Assembly: GCA_014773175.1 (NCBI GenBank)
Contig: VXCM01000453.1
Span: 117,352-181,351, forward strand
DNA length: 64,000 nt
Source of the DNA: Lucifuga dentata
Taxonomy: Eukaryota > Chordata > Actinopteri > Ophidiiformes > Bythitidae
Direction: 5' to 3'
The position numbers and the translations under genes were made by a program. Below are positions 50,967 through 63,654 of the stretch, piece by piece. Each line of letters begins with the position of its first letter. Position 1 is the stretch's first letter. The notes under the pieces are model-generated. The model was not told the origin of the DNA. It ran no database searches and saw nothing but the letters and a program-made list of their open reading frames with translations.

Positions 50967-51566
50967 TGTGATAAATTCATTCAACTTAAAAAAAAAAAAA
51001 GGGGTAACTTGTTGCCCTAAAAAAGTTAAGTTATGCACTGTTGAACAAACAAAAAAGCATATGTTCAATGAACCTCGGATTCTCAACAGAAAAGCCTCAA
51101 ATGTTTTGGTACAATGAACTAATATTGCATGGTTAGAATAACTTTATCTGCTCTATAGCAATGGGTAAACCTAAACTTACATAAGTTAATTCAACTCAAA
51201 AAGTCTAACTGCATATATATATATATCTCCAAAAAGTACAACTAACTCAAAATCATTAGGTAATACATAGAATATGTTCTTTTGGTACAATAAAGTAATT
51301 TATTTGAGTAAAAACAAAATCTGGGATTACAGTGAAAAAATACAGCAATTTTCACTGTGGGCTCGTGAATTCTTTGGGTAAGACATAGGGAAAGACATAG
51401 GTCAGTGAGTCTTTGTGAACTGAGTACTATCTCTGAGTAAACCAAAACTTCATGTACTACCTCATCAAAAACCCACCAACTCTGAGAAAAATCAAAGAAA
51501 ACCCTCATGTTGAAATTGAGAAGTTTTCAGTATGAGCTCAGAAAATTAGACCACAACGAACTGAGG

Positions 51567-51594
<28 letters not shown>

Positions 51595-51601
<7 letters not shown>

Positions 51602-51725
51602 GAATAACATAATTTCCACAGATTTCAATTGCTGGATTCTCTGTAAAAATTTCCACTCATCTGGAGAACCACCAGGGTGCGCTGCAAGTATCACCGGTGG
51701 CACATGCACCACAGTTTGAGAACAC
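51595..51725 (-). mobile_element. hAT-like repeat end, inverted relative of 45160-45310
   Basis: Runs from tttccacagatttcaattgc to gcaccacagtttgagaacac, the reverse complement of the 45160 element's start and body. The opposite terminus was not seen. Confidence 0.55.
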
Positions 51726-53221
51726 GCATAGATAATTTATTGGCAACTTCCAAACTTTTTAATCGTTACTATCATATATCATTCATGATAATACTGCTTC
51801 ATTCAACTCACATATTCTTTCCTGTTCTTCTGACTTAGCCGAGTCTCTGAGGGTTTTCTGTGGCTGCTCCTTTATTGAGCTCGCTACTGTTCTCTTGTTA
51901 GAAACCAAAACAAGCTCTGGAGCAGCTCTATTGATTTTAATAGAAATGTGCTTACACTAGCATCAATACAACTGCACGGTTCTGATACCTCCCATTATAA
52001 GCTTCCCTTCACTCCCCTTCTGCCTCCACACTACATCGTGTCTCCCCCCACCCCTTCCTTCCACCTCCTCCTGCTCCTTCATCCCTCCAAGATGCTGATG
52101 CAGGGAAACCCGGGGCCTGCACCAGTACAACTTAGCTATACATTCCAGTTTGTATCTTTGGACAAGCTGGGTGAATCTGAGTGGAAAACACTCGGTTCAA
52201 AAGCCTAATGACAGAAGGATTGGAGAGTGACTGGGCACAGAAATAGATAGCTAACATTAGCAAAGGGGCTCTTTATCTGTGGGCTTTTAGGGGTTGTAGT
52301 GAAATGCATGTGCTGAGGCCTAATCAGATCAGCTATTGATTTGTCTTCATGGTGGAGGCTTAATATGCTCCCTGCTCTGCTGTGATCACTCACTCAGGGG
52401 AAGGGAAGGGAAGGAGGGAAGGAGGCAAGGAAAAGGGACTGGGAGTGATAGCCAGTGGTCAGAGGTTATGTGTGACTGCAGTCAGGCTTAGGGGTCAAGG
52501 TTAGGCAGGCAGATGGTCATTCAGAATCAATGGCAGGTTTCCAATCAGAGTGAAGACCGGCAGAATCATTTGATGGGCGAGGCAATGTCCACAATCGTAA
52601 CCTTAATCAGAATAAACACATCTCAAGAGGTGCAGCTGTCAAGCCGATTTCTGGAGCGGGAGACATGAACATATTGTAAGTGACACATTGTTCACTAAGT
52701 GGAAAGTTAATCTAAACTGCATCTCCACGAGGTCCCCATGTGGCAAAGATGGCAGCCTTATCACTGTCTGGTCCAACGACTGCCCTCGTGTCCAGCCCCG
52801 CCCCCACACTCCCTGCTCACAAATCCCATTTCATGCCAGCCACACTTCTGAAAAGGCAAAACACAAGCTTGATCAGCACAGCTGCGGCTTTAGCACATTG
52901 TGCTGACAATCATCATGAAATCAGTGGAACAAAGCAAAGCGGAACTCTGCAGTACTGGGAACATTAAAGTAAGGCTATGTCTGGCTGTGGAGAGGGAACC
53001 TTCGTACTGAAGGTCAGCAATGATACCTTCATCAAGCATGCATGGATGGGCAGATTCTGACAACGCCGGCATATTATCATTGTCACAGAATGCAGCAAAA
53101 CTGAATGAAGCTCAACGTTTCAAACATTAAATGCAATCCTTTCTCATGCTTTGTATTTAGAGTTCTAAAAGAAAGCAGAATTGTTGCTTATCTCTATCAT
53201 TACACCCCATTATACCAACAT

Positions 53222-53251
53222 AGAAGAAGAAGAAGAAGAAGAAGAAGAAGA
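53222..53251. repeat. (GAA)n microsatellite
   Basis: 10 units. Confidence 0.92.
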
Positions 53252-53422
53252 ACTCTGGTTTTCCATGTCTGACAAAATAAAGTAACAAAATGCGTTGAGG
53301 AAATGATTTTCTACAGATCAAAGTTACACTCAACATATTCCACATGCTGCCAATGTTTGTTGATATGTCTGTTAATGTGTGAGTGGGTGGGTTGTAACAA
53401 GTGTGTGTGTATGTGTGTGTGC

Positions 53423-53426
<4 letters not shown>

Positions 53427-53469
<43 letters not shown>
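53427..53469. repeat. (GA)n microsatellite
   Basis: About 21 units, 47 bp before a long (CA)n. Confidence 0.94.
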
Positions 53470-53470
<1 letters not shown>

Positions 53471-53514
53471 ACCATTCGACTCGCCTTATTTCCCAGGATG
53501 CAGAATTTTACATG

Positions 53515-53515
<1 letters not shown>

Positions 53516-53576
<61 letters not shown>

Positions 53577-53594
53577 NCACACACACACACACAG
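53516..53594. repeat. (CA)n microsatellite with an N
   Basis: About 39 units, N at 53577. Confidence 0.95.
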
Positions 53595-54289
53595 GGAGTG
53601 CCTGGGCCCAGCTGTACTAATGAAGCAGCCTGTAAGCAGCTACCTTCATTACATTCAATCCTCTGGACAGTGTCAGCAATTACATTGCAGCTTCCCACTA
53701 TAAGAGCACACAAACTTATACACATACACACACATGCACACACACACATGCATATATACACACAGTCAGTTGGAAACTTGTCCTTCTCAAGGCTAATGCT
53801 AACTGAGGCTGATGTAGGAAGGAGTTCCCACCCTTCCTCTTCTTCAGTGGTGGGTGTTTTCCTCAGTCACGGCTCTTTAAAACCTGAACCCCTTGACAAA
53901 ACCTATATCAGGCCCAACAGCACAACAGCATAGCCTCCATGATGTCTCTCTCTCTCTCTCTCTCTCACTTGCACCACACACCTTGTATGGGGAAGTAAAG
54001 GAGACTAGGAGGTAGGAAAAGTCCTCTTCACCTGCCACATTCATATATTCCTGAGACGCGCATACATGCATCAGGCTGCAGGTGTGACCAACATGGCATT
54101 TACTGTGTGGGAATCAAACCGACAACCTTTAATCAGACCAATCTGCTGCCACAATAAAAAAAAAAAAAACTGTTAATCAAGCTTCTTGTAAAACCATAAA
54201 TGATGCAAAATGGCAACATAACATAGCAACCAAATTAGTTCTTTGTATGTGTGTGTGCGTGTGTGTATCTGTGGATGCGTATGTGTGTG

Positions 54290-54412
54290 CACAGGTGTGT
54301 GTGTGTGTGTGTGGTGGGTGAGGATTGGTGATGGGGGTGCCTATTAACANCACAGGTGTGTGTGTGTGTGTGTGTGGTGGGTGAGGATTGGTGATGGGGG
54401 TGCCTATTAACA
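54290..54412. other. Assembly gap (N at 54350) with ~60-bp flanking duplication
   Basis: Both sides carry cacaggtgtgtg … gggggtgcctattaaca, differing by one GT unit. Confidence 0.86.
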
Positions 54413-54708
54413 TTTTATTTCTTGGCTTTGTGTGAATCTGAAAGGGTTTTGTGGTAGCGGGTAGCAAGACACGGAAAAGATATGATGCTAAATTATGGAG
54501 GAAAGGAAAAGGTGAACATCTTGACAACCCCATCCCCACCCCCACCCCACCCCACCCACACACACACAGGGCTAAGGTTGACCATCAAACACACCTTGTT
54601 AGGAAGAAACTGCCCTCCTCTATTATTCACATGTAGATGCTCCCCCCACTTTGCCAGGGAGATGGAGTGAGTCAAGACACAGCAAATGCAAAAAAGTGAG
54701 AGAGGTGG

Positions 54709-54711
<3 letters not shown>

Positions 54712-54761
<50 letters not shown>
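54712..54761. repeat. (GA)n microsatellite
   Basis: About 25 units. Confidence 0.94.
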
Positions 54762-54764
<3 letters not shown>

Positions 54765-55600
54765 GGAGACATGGACAAAAATAGCAAATAAGAAAAATGG
54801 AGATGGCATGAGATAAAAATGTGATATGAGCGGGAAAGGAATATGGTAATGCTTTATATTTACAGCTGATTCCCATGTCTTCTAACGCTCATCAAACTTG
54901 ATTATAATTATTGTTGATATAGAATTGATTGGTCAAATTGATACAAATATAAGGGTGTCAGCAAGCTAGTGACTGATATAATTACTGTCAATTTTCTGCA
55001 TCCCACATGCAGCCACGTCACTCATACCATGGCAACTGTAAAAGCTGGATTGGAGGTGAGAATGGAATCATTTGTTTGTTTAAAAATAGCAACAATTCTT
55101 CCCCGTGCAGAGGACGGTGGTTCCCAGAAACATGTCGCTCTCGTCGATCAGGGCATCACACCTCCATATGGCCGGTTGCATGGCTTCGGGTNAGGGGTTC
55201 TAGACAAATGACAAGCCAATGGAAACCCTGGCAGCATGTCAAGAAGGAGAGGAAGGGCTGTTGCCAAGGGTGACAGCCAGAAGTCGCACCACGCCACACC
55301 TTTCCCCAATGGTGCTATTCACCCTTTATGATGCAGACAGTTTGTTATTCATTTTTGGCACCAAGAATACATCGGGTGCTAATTTGATGCAAAAATGGAT
55401 GGGCAGCTGCACAGCTTTTTACTTTTTGACTTTGACTCTGCTTCTTCTTCATCTCTTGAGTTCCACCCCAACCCTATCCAAACTACGCCCTGCTCCCGCT
55501 TCCTTTGGTAAGCAAAAACAAGATGCAGAAATACAGAAAGCCGGAGATATGTTGACACAAATGGAATTCCCTGCCTCTTCTTGCAGAGAAGCAGATTTAA

Positions 55601-55910
55601 AGGGCGCTGTACTGGTGAATTTACATGTTTGCGCTCAATAAATACAACCTGCATACATGTTACGCTACTGCCAAATATTTTCCAAAACTTACGACTGGAG
55701 CGGTAAACATTCAATTTTTTGCCCGTACCTTTCAGGCTGCCACTAGTTTCAGTTCATTCCAGTATGCTACAAAAATCAATTTGCAGACTTGAAACGTGCT
55801 TGAGATAAGTAATCCATCATGGTGAATAAGGCGTATATTACATTTTTTTTTTTTTTTTTTTTGTGGAAGTAACGTAATTTTAGTTACGCAAAGCGAATCA
55901 AACTCCACAT
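55601..55910 (-). mobile_element. TTAA-family MITE, subfamily B, truncated
   Basis: TTAA (55597-55600) precedes AGGGCGCTGTACTGGTGAAT, then the subterminal and sub-core blocks as far as a long T-run and taacgtaattttagttac. The other terminus is missing. Confidence 0.8.
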
Positions 55911-56045
55911 TTCAATTTTTCTTCTTGTGATCAGACTGTAATCACACTGATCAAAAACACACAAAAACATGCAAATGACATGAGAGCGACAGAAGATTTG
56001 ATCATGCAAATCACAAAGAGAAGTAATCAGAGACTTATGTAATAA

Positions 56046-56070
56046 GGCTACATAAGAGACTTATGTAGCC
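56046..56070. repeat. Perfect hairpin, 11-bp arms, 3-nt loop
   Basis: The arms ggctacataag and cttatgtagcc are separated by aga. A nearby gagacttatgta repeats part of the arm. Confidence 0.75.
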
Positions 56071-56612
56071 TGTAGCCACATTAACATTAAAGATTAAATT
56101 CAAATTTATTTTTATAAAACACTGATAAATGACATAACAGTATATGTGTAAATGCAACCAGGAAGCACATATAAGTCAATCAGGGAGTTGGCTAGTCCAC
56201 TAGTAACATACAATGGACTGAAATAAGTGAGATAACATGTTCACTATTATTTTTTTTAAGGATGTCAGAATTATACAAATGACGGTAATTCTCTACAGTT
56301 TTGATAATGATAAATGTGATTTCATCAGGTTTATGTTTGTAACACATCTTACATCTAGATTATGTCTATTTTATTATATGGTTAAGGGTGCCTGAGCGAT
56401 CTCATGAAGGGAAAAAAGTAAAGAATTGTCCTTTATGTCAGAGAGGAAAAAAAAGATTCATACATTTGATTCATTCTTAGAGAAATGTCATGTATCCACG
56501 GTAACACTGACCAGGTGAAATGGGAAATGCTGTCACACTGCATAAGTAGCACAAGAAAATTTTTCATCATCTCAAACCTTTTCATGGTGCATACACCACA
56601 TTTATGTTTTAA

Positions 56613-56765
56613 AGGACCACACCAGTGATTTTGCATGTTTGAACAACCTGCACGCAGCTCTGTGTTGGACCGTTTAAATCAAGTTACTTTGACAAAAAAT
56701 TGAATAGACGTTGTGGTCGCCATGACGGATTACTTATCTCAAGTATGTTGTTTTGTAAGAAATAA
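56613..56765 (+). mobile_element. TTAA-family MITE, heavily deleted
   Basis: AGGACCACACCAGTGATTTT after TTAA, then a jump to the cagctctgtgttggaccg block and gacggattacttatctcaag. The right end is absent. Confidence 0.75.
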
Positions 56766-57076
56766 ATGTATGATGCAACGACTTCTGAGAGACCAAAGAT
56801 ACGTTCACCACAGACGGTTTAATATGATTACAAACACTGTAATGTAAAAATTGATAGCATTGCCTTTGCAGCCCCGCCCCCTGCTCTCAAGGAGCTCCCT
56901 GTGACATTAGCACCCAGTCAGCCTGTGATAGATGCCAGATCCAAGAGAACTGACCCNCACCACCACCCCCACCCCTGAGTGAAACATGAGATAGGGATAC
57001 CTTTCAGACACCTCTTAGGAATGATAAAGACGTGATACGGCATGGAAGCACGAGGCCACCAATGTTGAATCAATGT

Positions 57077-57119
57077 CTTCTCTCTCTTTCTCTCTCACTC
57101 TCTCTCTCTCTCTCTCTCG
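57077..57119. repeat. (CT)n microsatellite
   Basis: CT repeat with small interruptions. Confidence 0.92.
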
Positions 57120-57699
57120 CCCTTCCCCCCTCCCCTCCAGCCCCTAATTAACACCTCCAGCCAGGACATGGTATCCACAGCAGCAGTTAAAACCCACTGC
57201 TGTATCTTCTATCTTGATCTCTATCTCCATTACTCAGCGGCACCTCTGCTCACACAGGTTATCACAAGGAACCGACCCATTGCGGGAGGGCGGGAGGAGA
57301 GGGAGGAGAGGGAGGGGCCCATTTGTCATTCTAAAGTAACTACTGATACTTCTCTTGCCACTGTAAATATGTTGCCACACATATATCATTCGATGAAGTT
57401 ACACAATTTTGACTAGCTAACAATGCTTGACTTGCTATCCTGTGTTTGGCTCAAGATAACGATGCAATGTGACGTAGAAGATTATTTGCTTTCTTATACA
57501 AACATATTCCATTCCTATATCCATTTTTTTTAGCCAACTTTTCCCCGGACATAATTTTGGACTCTCTGCAAGCTGCAGGGCAACGACAAGAGTGAGTTGT
57601 CAGACTGACAACAGGTAAATCTGCTAGAGCTATCCTTATTGGTTAAGTGACTCAGGTAAAAAAAAAAAAAAAAAAAAAAAAAATTAAATTGATTGTTAA

Positions 57700-58212
57700 A
57701 GGACCCTCCTGGTCATTTTTGCATTTTTGAGCCAAATACAAGCAATTCATATCTGACAACCATTTTCCAAAACATACAACTGGAGTGGTAAATATTTGCA
57801 TTGTTTTTCCTACCTTCTACACTGCCATTGATTTGAGTTCATTCCTTTACACTCTTAAAATCAATTTCTAGAGACTTGAAACATGCTTGAGATAAGTAAC
57901 CATCACTTCACTGTATCTATTATTTTTTTTGTTGGATTAACTTTATTTAAACGGGCCGACACAGAGCTGCAAAAAAAAAAAAAAAAAAAAAAAAAAGTCT
58001 CCATATATTCCCAAGAGAAGATAGCTTTTACCAAGAAATTAAAAGCTACTGTACATTCAGACGTAGCAGGCGAAACATGAATTTTAAGGTGGGTGTATCA
58101 CCTGAAGATTTGATTTTGAAAGATTCAGGGATGTGATTTATGTTTTGGAAAATGGCTGTCAGTAAAGGAGTATTTATTGGGCTAAAATGTGCAAAAATCA
58201 ATGGTATGTCCT
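57700..58212 (-). mobile_element. TTAA-flanked MITE, subfamily B, complete
   Basis: TTAA flanks lie at 57696-57699 and 58213-58216. The tips are AGGACCCTCCTGGTCATTTT and, inverted, AGGACATACCATTGATTTTT. A poly-A run interrupts the core at 57970-57996. Confidence 0.87.
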
Positions 58213-59382
58213 TTAAAGTCTACAAAAAAATCTAGCAAGAAATGTTTGCATATTGGGGATTTCTTGAAGACCCTTGCTTTTGGTTCCTGCACTTGGTTCA
58301 AGATACACCCACACAGATATTTTTACCTATATTGGCTGATTAGACCTCACATCAGGACTATGTGGGTGTGTAGAGACTGTGCTTAAACCTGAATAACTGA
58401 AAAAAACGTGTCTGGGTGTGCAGGGCCTTATACAGCTTTCTATGTGTAAAGAAAATCTCAACAGTTATTACCAAAATGATCCTTAAAAAAAAACAAACAA
58501 ACAAAAAAAAAAAAAAAAAANAAAAAAAAAAAAAAAACCAGCATACTGCCATCTTTAGCTGACCTCCAAAATAAAATCTGAGTTGATGTTGGTCAGCAGC
58601 TGCTACCTGAAGCCACATCACCAGAAAACCAAAGGTTTACTGAGAAGTGATAGGCTTCCTATTTCACGGAGTAGCCTTTCTGGTTTATCGCCAACACCAA
58701 AATAGAACGGAGAGCATCAAGCTCTGCATGTTAGACGCCTGTTTTTCTTGCAAAACAAGTTTAACACTGACACTGGCACCAACGTCTCTTTTGCTCTTTT
58801 GCTGCCTCCCAGAAATATCAAATGCAATCCTTCTCTTTTGTTGCCGTGCTAGCCTCTTATGAATATCACCTCACATGAATGACAGACTGTAACACTGCTT
58901 TAGGCCAGGAGGGAGTGGGAACCAACCAACTCTCATACACCTCCGCATCCAGTCTGGGAACGGCTTTCCAGGCAGCCCCAACAGAGCTCTTCTCTGGAGG
59001 GCTGACAAGAGCCCACGAGAGCGGAGGAGATTCTGCTTCTTGTCCGCCAAATACCGTCTGCCTCTTCTTCTAGCCACATCCCAATTAAAGAGTATTTAGT
59101 GTACAGAAGGATTATTTCCATGGACTATGAAAGCAGAGAGAGAGAGGCAGATGTGTATGTGGTTGAGAGAGTGTGCAGGGGGGAGAGGGTGGAGGTGGAG
59201 GNCCCCCCCCCCCCACCTGCTCTACTCAACAACGAAAATAATTCCTTTGCAGTGAAGACTTAATTTGCATTCTGTGTTAGTGTCCCTGATCCCGTATTGT
59301 CTATTCTAGTCATGTGGTCTGCCTGCCTTACTGCTGTCCACTGTGACAGCTGTGTGTGTGTGTGTGTCTCTGTATGTGTGTG

Positions 59383-59390
<8 letters not shown>

Positions 59391-59427
<37 letters not shown>
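59391..59427. repeat. (GA)n microsatellite
   Basis: About 18 units. Confidence 0.94.
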
Positions 59428-59431
<4 letters not shown>

Positions 59432-59489
59432 GCTACAGTATGAGCCCCATCCGTCAGAATCCTTGTTCAGCCACACCTTGGAAATATGT

Positions 59490-60018
59490 ACTGCATATTC
59501 TCGAGTATAAGCCGAGTTTTTATTACCAAATTTCACAAAGCAAATTGGGGCTTATACATGAGAAATTCAAATTTGATCTCAGAGAAGGAAATTTCCAGGG
59601 ATGGAAATACTACCCATTACCACTACCCATGGAAAATAGTTTAAATCATACCTTAGAATTAGATATTTCCTGACTAAACATCTTATCCAGCACATTTTGC
59701 AGCGGCCAGTAAGCGCTGTTGTGATTAGTCAGTTATGGTAATCAGCTGCTTAAATAAATATCATGTTTACCGGTATGTGGATTATTTTCAGAAAACCACA
59801 GGAATACTATGACAATACCCAGAAAAACAGGCAATTTGATAACAAATAAATTGATGGAACAACATCAGGGAGTTGGCTTATATACGGGTTTCTTTAAAAA
59901 TCTAAACTTGCAGGTCAAAATCAGGGGGTCGGCTTATACACGNTATATACGGGTTTCTTTAAAAATCTAAACTTGCAGGTCAAAATCAGGGGGTCGGCTT
60001 ATACACGAGTATATAGGT
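59490..60018. mobile_element. Inverted-repeat DNA element with GTATAAGCC tips
   Basis: Left end ctcgagtataagccgagttt and right end ggcttatacacgagtatata are inverted repeats of each other. A second internal gggcttatac / ggcttatata pair is present. The N at 59943 with a 64-bp duplication lies inside, so the true length is about 465 bp. There is no coding sequence. Confidence 0.6.
59879..60007. other. Assembly gap (N at 59943) with 64-bp flanking duplication
   Basis: 59879-59942 equals 59944-60007 (tatatacgggtttc … cggcttatacacg). Confidence 0.88.
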
Positions 60019-60049
60019 AAACTGTAACTGCAGGTGTATGTAGTTGTGG

Positions 60050-60485
60050 GATATTTTCAGACCTGTAGACTTGTTCTGCTCTGAATCAGAAACTCAATTG
60101 ATACAATTTTGCATTTTCTAATTGCTTCAGTTGAGTTTCCCACAAGAAACAATTGAATCAATCAAAAGTCACGTGAGAACATACGCTGCTTTATGGTCAG
60201 AATCCTTTTGGGGGGGAGAAAGTCTAAACAGGAAGAAGTTCACCATGCCAGCATAACTATTGTAAATAACATGGAACCACAACTGAATACTTTCCTAGTC
60301 ACAGTCATAATTTGGTGTATATGCCAAGAAAACTATGACAGCAGAAGCAGGATTTGACTTCAACTGCTTCACACTTTATGTGAAGAAGACCTGCTACTTT
60401 CAGACGGCTGAGGAAATGAATGAAGCACATATTTAGAACATGCTAACCTTCAACATGTTCATCTGAAGATGTATATGAAAAGATT
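60050..60485. repeat. Unclassified dispersed repeat, copy 2
   Basis: Collinear with the first ~480 bp of 38715-39530 (ttttcagacctgtagacttg … cactttatgtgaagaagacc), with many substitutions. It has the same orientation. Confidence 0.6.
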
Positions 60486-61328
60486 CTTTCCTTGATGTTA
60501 ACCACGCAAACCTCGCCGTCTCATATTCTACATGCTCTGAAAGTTTTTAATCTATTAAAAGCATCTACAGTAAACACAACACTTTGTCATCAGTGCCTCA
60601 GAACCCAAGGGAAATTGCCTTTTTCTAGAGTCACTTCTCATTTCTCACCAAGATCCGACAACACAGTAATAAAGGGAAGATCCATCAAAGAAGAAGAAAT
60701 ATCAATTTCTCTACTACAGTAGCCTAAATGGACCAAAATGCAAAGCCTAAAGACAGACTGTGTTTTGCATGAACAGCATGGAATTCAGCTCAAATTAAAT
60801 GGAAAAGCTCAAGCTACACATAAAGCCCAAAGCTGAAATTCAGTCATGCATGTTCAGGTATATTGTTGAAGTATTCTGGAAGTAAGGAGAAGCATTCTGG
60901 GAAATGTAGTAAATCACGAACTGTAAGTAAAGTGGAAAAGGCAGGTTGGGGAAGACAATGAGGGCCAAAGACGTAAACTACGCTGTAACAGGAAGTGTCG
61001 CCGGTACCAGCACACAGCTTATTGAGGTTAGTTTCCTTTCAGACACTCTTCTTTTAATATAGACAGCAGATCTACTCATTCAGAAGGAGACAGCGAGAGA
61101 TTACTCCATCATTTGGCAGCCAAAACATGCCATTTGATGGCAGATGATCGTGTCTCTTGGTCAAGGTGCTCTGGCACGCCAGGCCACCTCTCGCTGACTT
61201 GACTCCTGTTCGCTCGTGAGCCTCTTTAGCGCCAGAGCCGTTGAGGTGATCTTGGGACAATCTCCAGGAATTTAATTATGTGGAAAAGCAGATTAAACAG
61301 CTATCATCCCATCTGTAGCCAGACATGT

Positions 61329-61335
61329 ACACACA

Positions 61336-61370
<35 letters not shown>
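61329..61370. repeat. (CA)n microsatellite
   Basis: CA repeat with one TA. Confidence 0.92.
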
Positions 61371-61373
<3 letters not shown>

Positions 61374-61595
61374 GGAATGCATATATGTATGCACACAAAG
61401 AAGTAACAGGAGAATAAACACAAACATGATCCACACCTCCATTCCTCTCCCTCCCATCTGTATCATACTCTTACAAAGCATAAGACATTTACTAACACAC
61501 ACATGGAGATATGGGACAGCATGATGTATGTAACATGAGTCGTTCCAATTTGAGCCATTATCAGGATCTACACTGAAAATGATATTGCGCTTTAA

Positions 61596-62145
61596 AGGAC
61601 CATACTGGTGATTTTACATGTTTGAGCCCAATATAGTGAACATGTTGGAACATGCTGGAGTGGCAAATATTAAAATAGCTTTTCCTACTTTCCAGACTGC
61701 CATTGCTTTCAGTTCATCCCAGTGTCCAATTAAAATCAACTTGTAGAATTTGAAACGTGCTTGAGATAAGTAATCCATCACAGAGAACATGATGACTATT
61801 AAATAATTTGTTGAAGTAACTTTATTTAACTAGTCCAACGTGGAGCTGCATGGAGAAAAATGTATGTCTCCGCCAGGAAATATAGTTCCAGCAGAAGATG
61901 GCTTTTACCAAGAAATTAAAACAACCATCCCATCTACATTCAGACATATGTACAAGCATGCAAAATATTGAATTTTAAGGTGGGTGTATCACCTGACCAT
62001 TTGATTTTCAAAGATTATGTGATTTGGCAAAATAACAGGGAAACTAAAATACATTTTTATGTTTTGGAAAATGACTGTCAGTAATGTAACGTGTACGCGG
62101 CTACTATTTATTGGACATAAACTGAAAAATCACAGGTAATGTCCT
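61596..62145 (-). mobile_element. TTAA-flanked MITE, subfamily B, complete
   Basis: TTAA flanks lie at 61592-61595 and 62146-62149. The left tip is AGGACCATACTGGTGATTTT. The reversed core (aggaaatatagttccagcag) and the opposite subterminal block (tatgttttggaaaatgactg) are present. About 40 bp of the left subterminal repeat are deleted. Confidence 0.88.
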
Positions 62146-62412
62146 TTAACAGACCAATGAAATGCAGACCACACATGTCCTGCATAAAAACAGACCACGG
62201 ACCGACTACCGCCTCTTCCATGAATTTAAAGCTTCCACACATTTTTATAAGGATTCACAGAACTGACAGGAAGTGAGAAAGATGTATAAACGAGGTTGTG
62301 ACACCCGTCTGTTATTGATTCATGTCTTTCTGACATGTCAGTTTGGAGAGCAACCCACACATCTCTGAGGCTCTCCGCTGTTACATCCAAGGGAAACAGA
62401 AAAAAGAGCAAA

Positions 62413-62417
<5 letters not shown>

Positions 62418-62469
<52 letters not shown>
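62418..62469. repeat. (GA)n microsatellite
   Basis: About 26 units, followed by gaaagaaa. Confidence 0.95.
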
Positions 62470-62473
<4 letters not shown>

Positions 62474-62757
62474 AAGAGAGAAAGAGATGTGTACTGTCTG
62501 CCGCATAGTGGAGCTTTCCTGCCCTGGCTCCTCATTGGAAGCTTGGTGCTGAGTGTGTGTCCACATTTCTTTGAGGATGGGCTGGGGTTAACCCACACAC
62601 TCTCAGCAGCCGGCATCAATGAGGGTTTCTATGCACTGTGAATCGAGCCACACATCCAACAGCATCCGTGGAGCAGCGCCGTATAATCATACCATATGGT
62701 CCCACACATACAGACGGGCTTTATACAGATTAAAAGCCACTGAATGCCTTTTGCAAG

Positions 62758-62761
<4 letters not shown>

Positions 62762-62803
<42 letters not shown>
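62762..62803. repeat. (CT)n microsatellite
   Basis: About 21 units. Confidence 0.94.
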
Positions 62804-62806
<3 letters not shown>

Positions 62807-63604
62807 CATGGGAGGTATGCATGCAGTAGCTATATTTGGGACTGGGGGGATTTGCTAAGCTGTGTTTTGCAGCCAGAGCTCAGTATTAGTGCACAAAGAC
62901 AAAGAGCAGAGCAGAGTCAGATGCACATGCCGCACATGGAAGAGGCACCGAGACACACGTTTCACACATGTACATGGGGGACACATGTATGTTTCACATG
63001 TGCACGCAGTCATATGATCGCGCAAATGCTTTAAAGCCCAGCGAGCGTGCATAGTGCAGACCTGATCTCATGTGGGTAGTGGGTTTTCCTTGAAAAATCT
63101 GTGTGTGTGTTTGTGTGTTTGTGTGTGTGTCTAAAGCTGAGAATCAGGTTTTTAGGAGGTGCAAACAGACACATATGCACATTTTTTGAAAAGTAAATCA
63201 ATTTTATAAATCTTTCTAAGGCAATGCAAATGTTTGTTATTTAATGTATATACTGGCACATTTTTACACACACACGCAGGCACACATATATATCTATATA
63301 TTCATAAATCGCACTAAATTATGCAAATGAAAACATCTCTATATGAAAGTAAATTAAAAATACATCTGAAAACATTATTGAGCTTTTATGTGCCACAAAG
63401 CTGTCACAAACGTCAGGTTACAGTTTAAAAATCTTCATTTTCCACTGTAACACATCCTCACACACACACACACATGCACATACACACACATACATACACA
63501 TGCATACACATGCAATCAATCAAAGCAGGCACGCATAATTTCATGAAGTGTGTGAGTGTGGAGTTAGTTAAGAGATGCCCAGACCCTGAGACCCAACCCC
63601 AGAG

Positions 63605-63606
<2 letters not shown>

Positions 63607-63649
<43 letters not shown>
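63607..63649. repeat. (GA)n microsatellite
   Basis: About 21 units. Confidence 0.94.

Positions 63650-63654
<5 letters not shown>

Noticed and set aside
53379..53933. Plus-strand frame of 184 codons
   Set aside because: It runs through (GA)n and (CA)n tracts, giving Glu-Arg and Thr-His repeats, and crosses an N.
55219..55641. Plus-strand frame of 140 codons
   Set aside because: It ends inside a truncated MITE and shows no known motif or splice structure.
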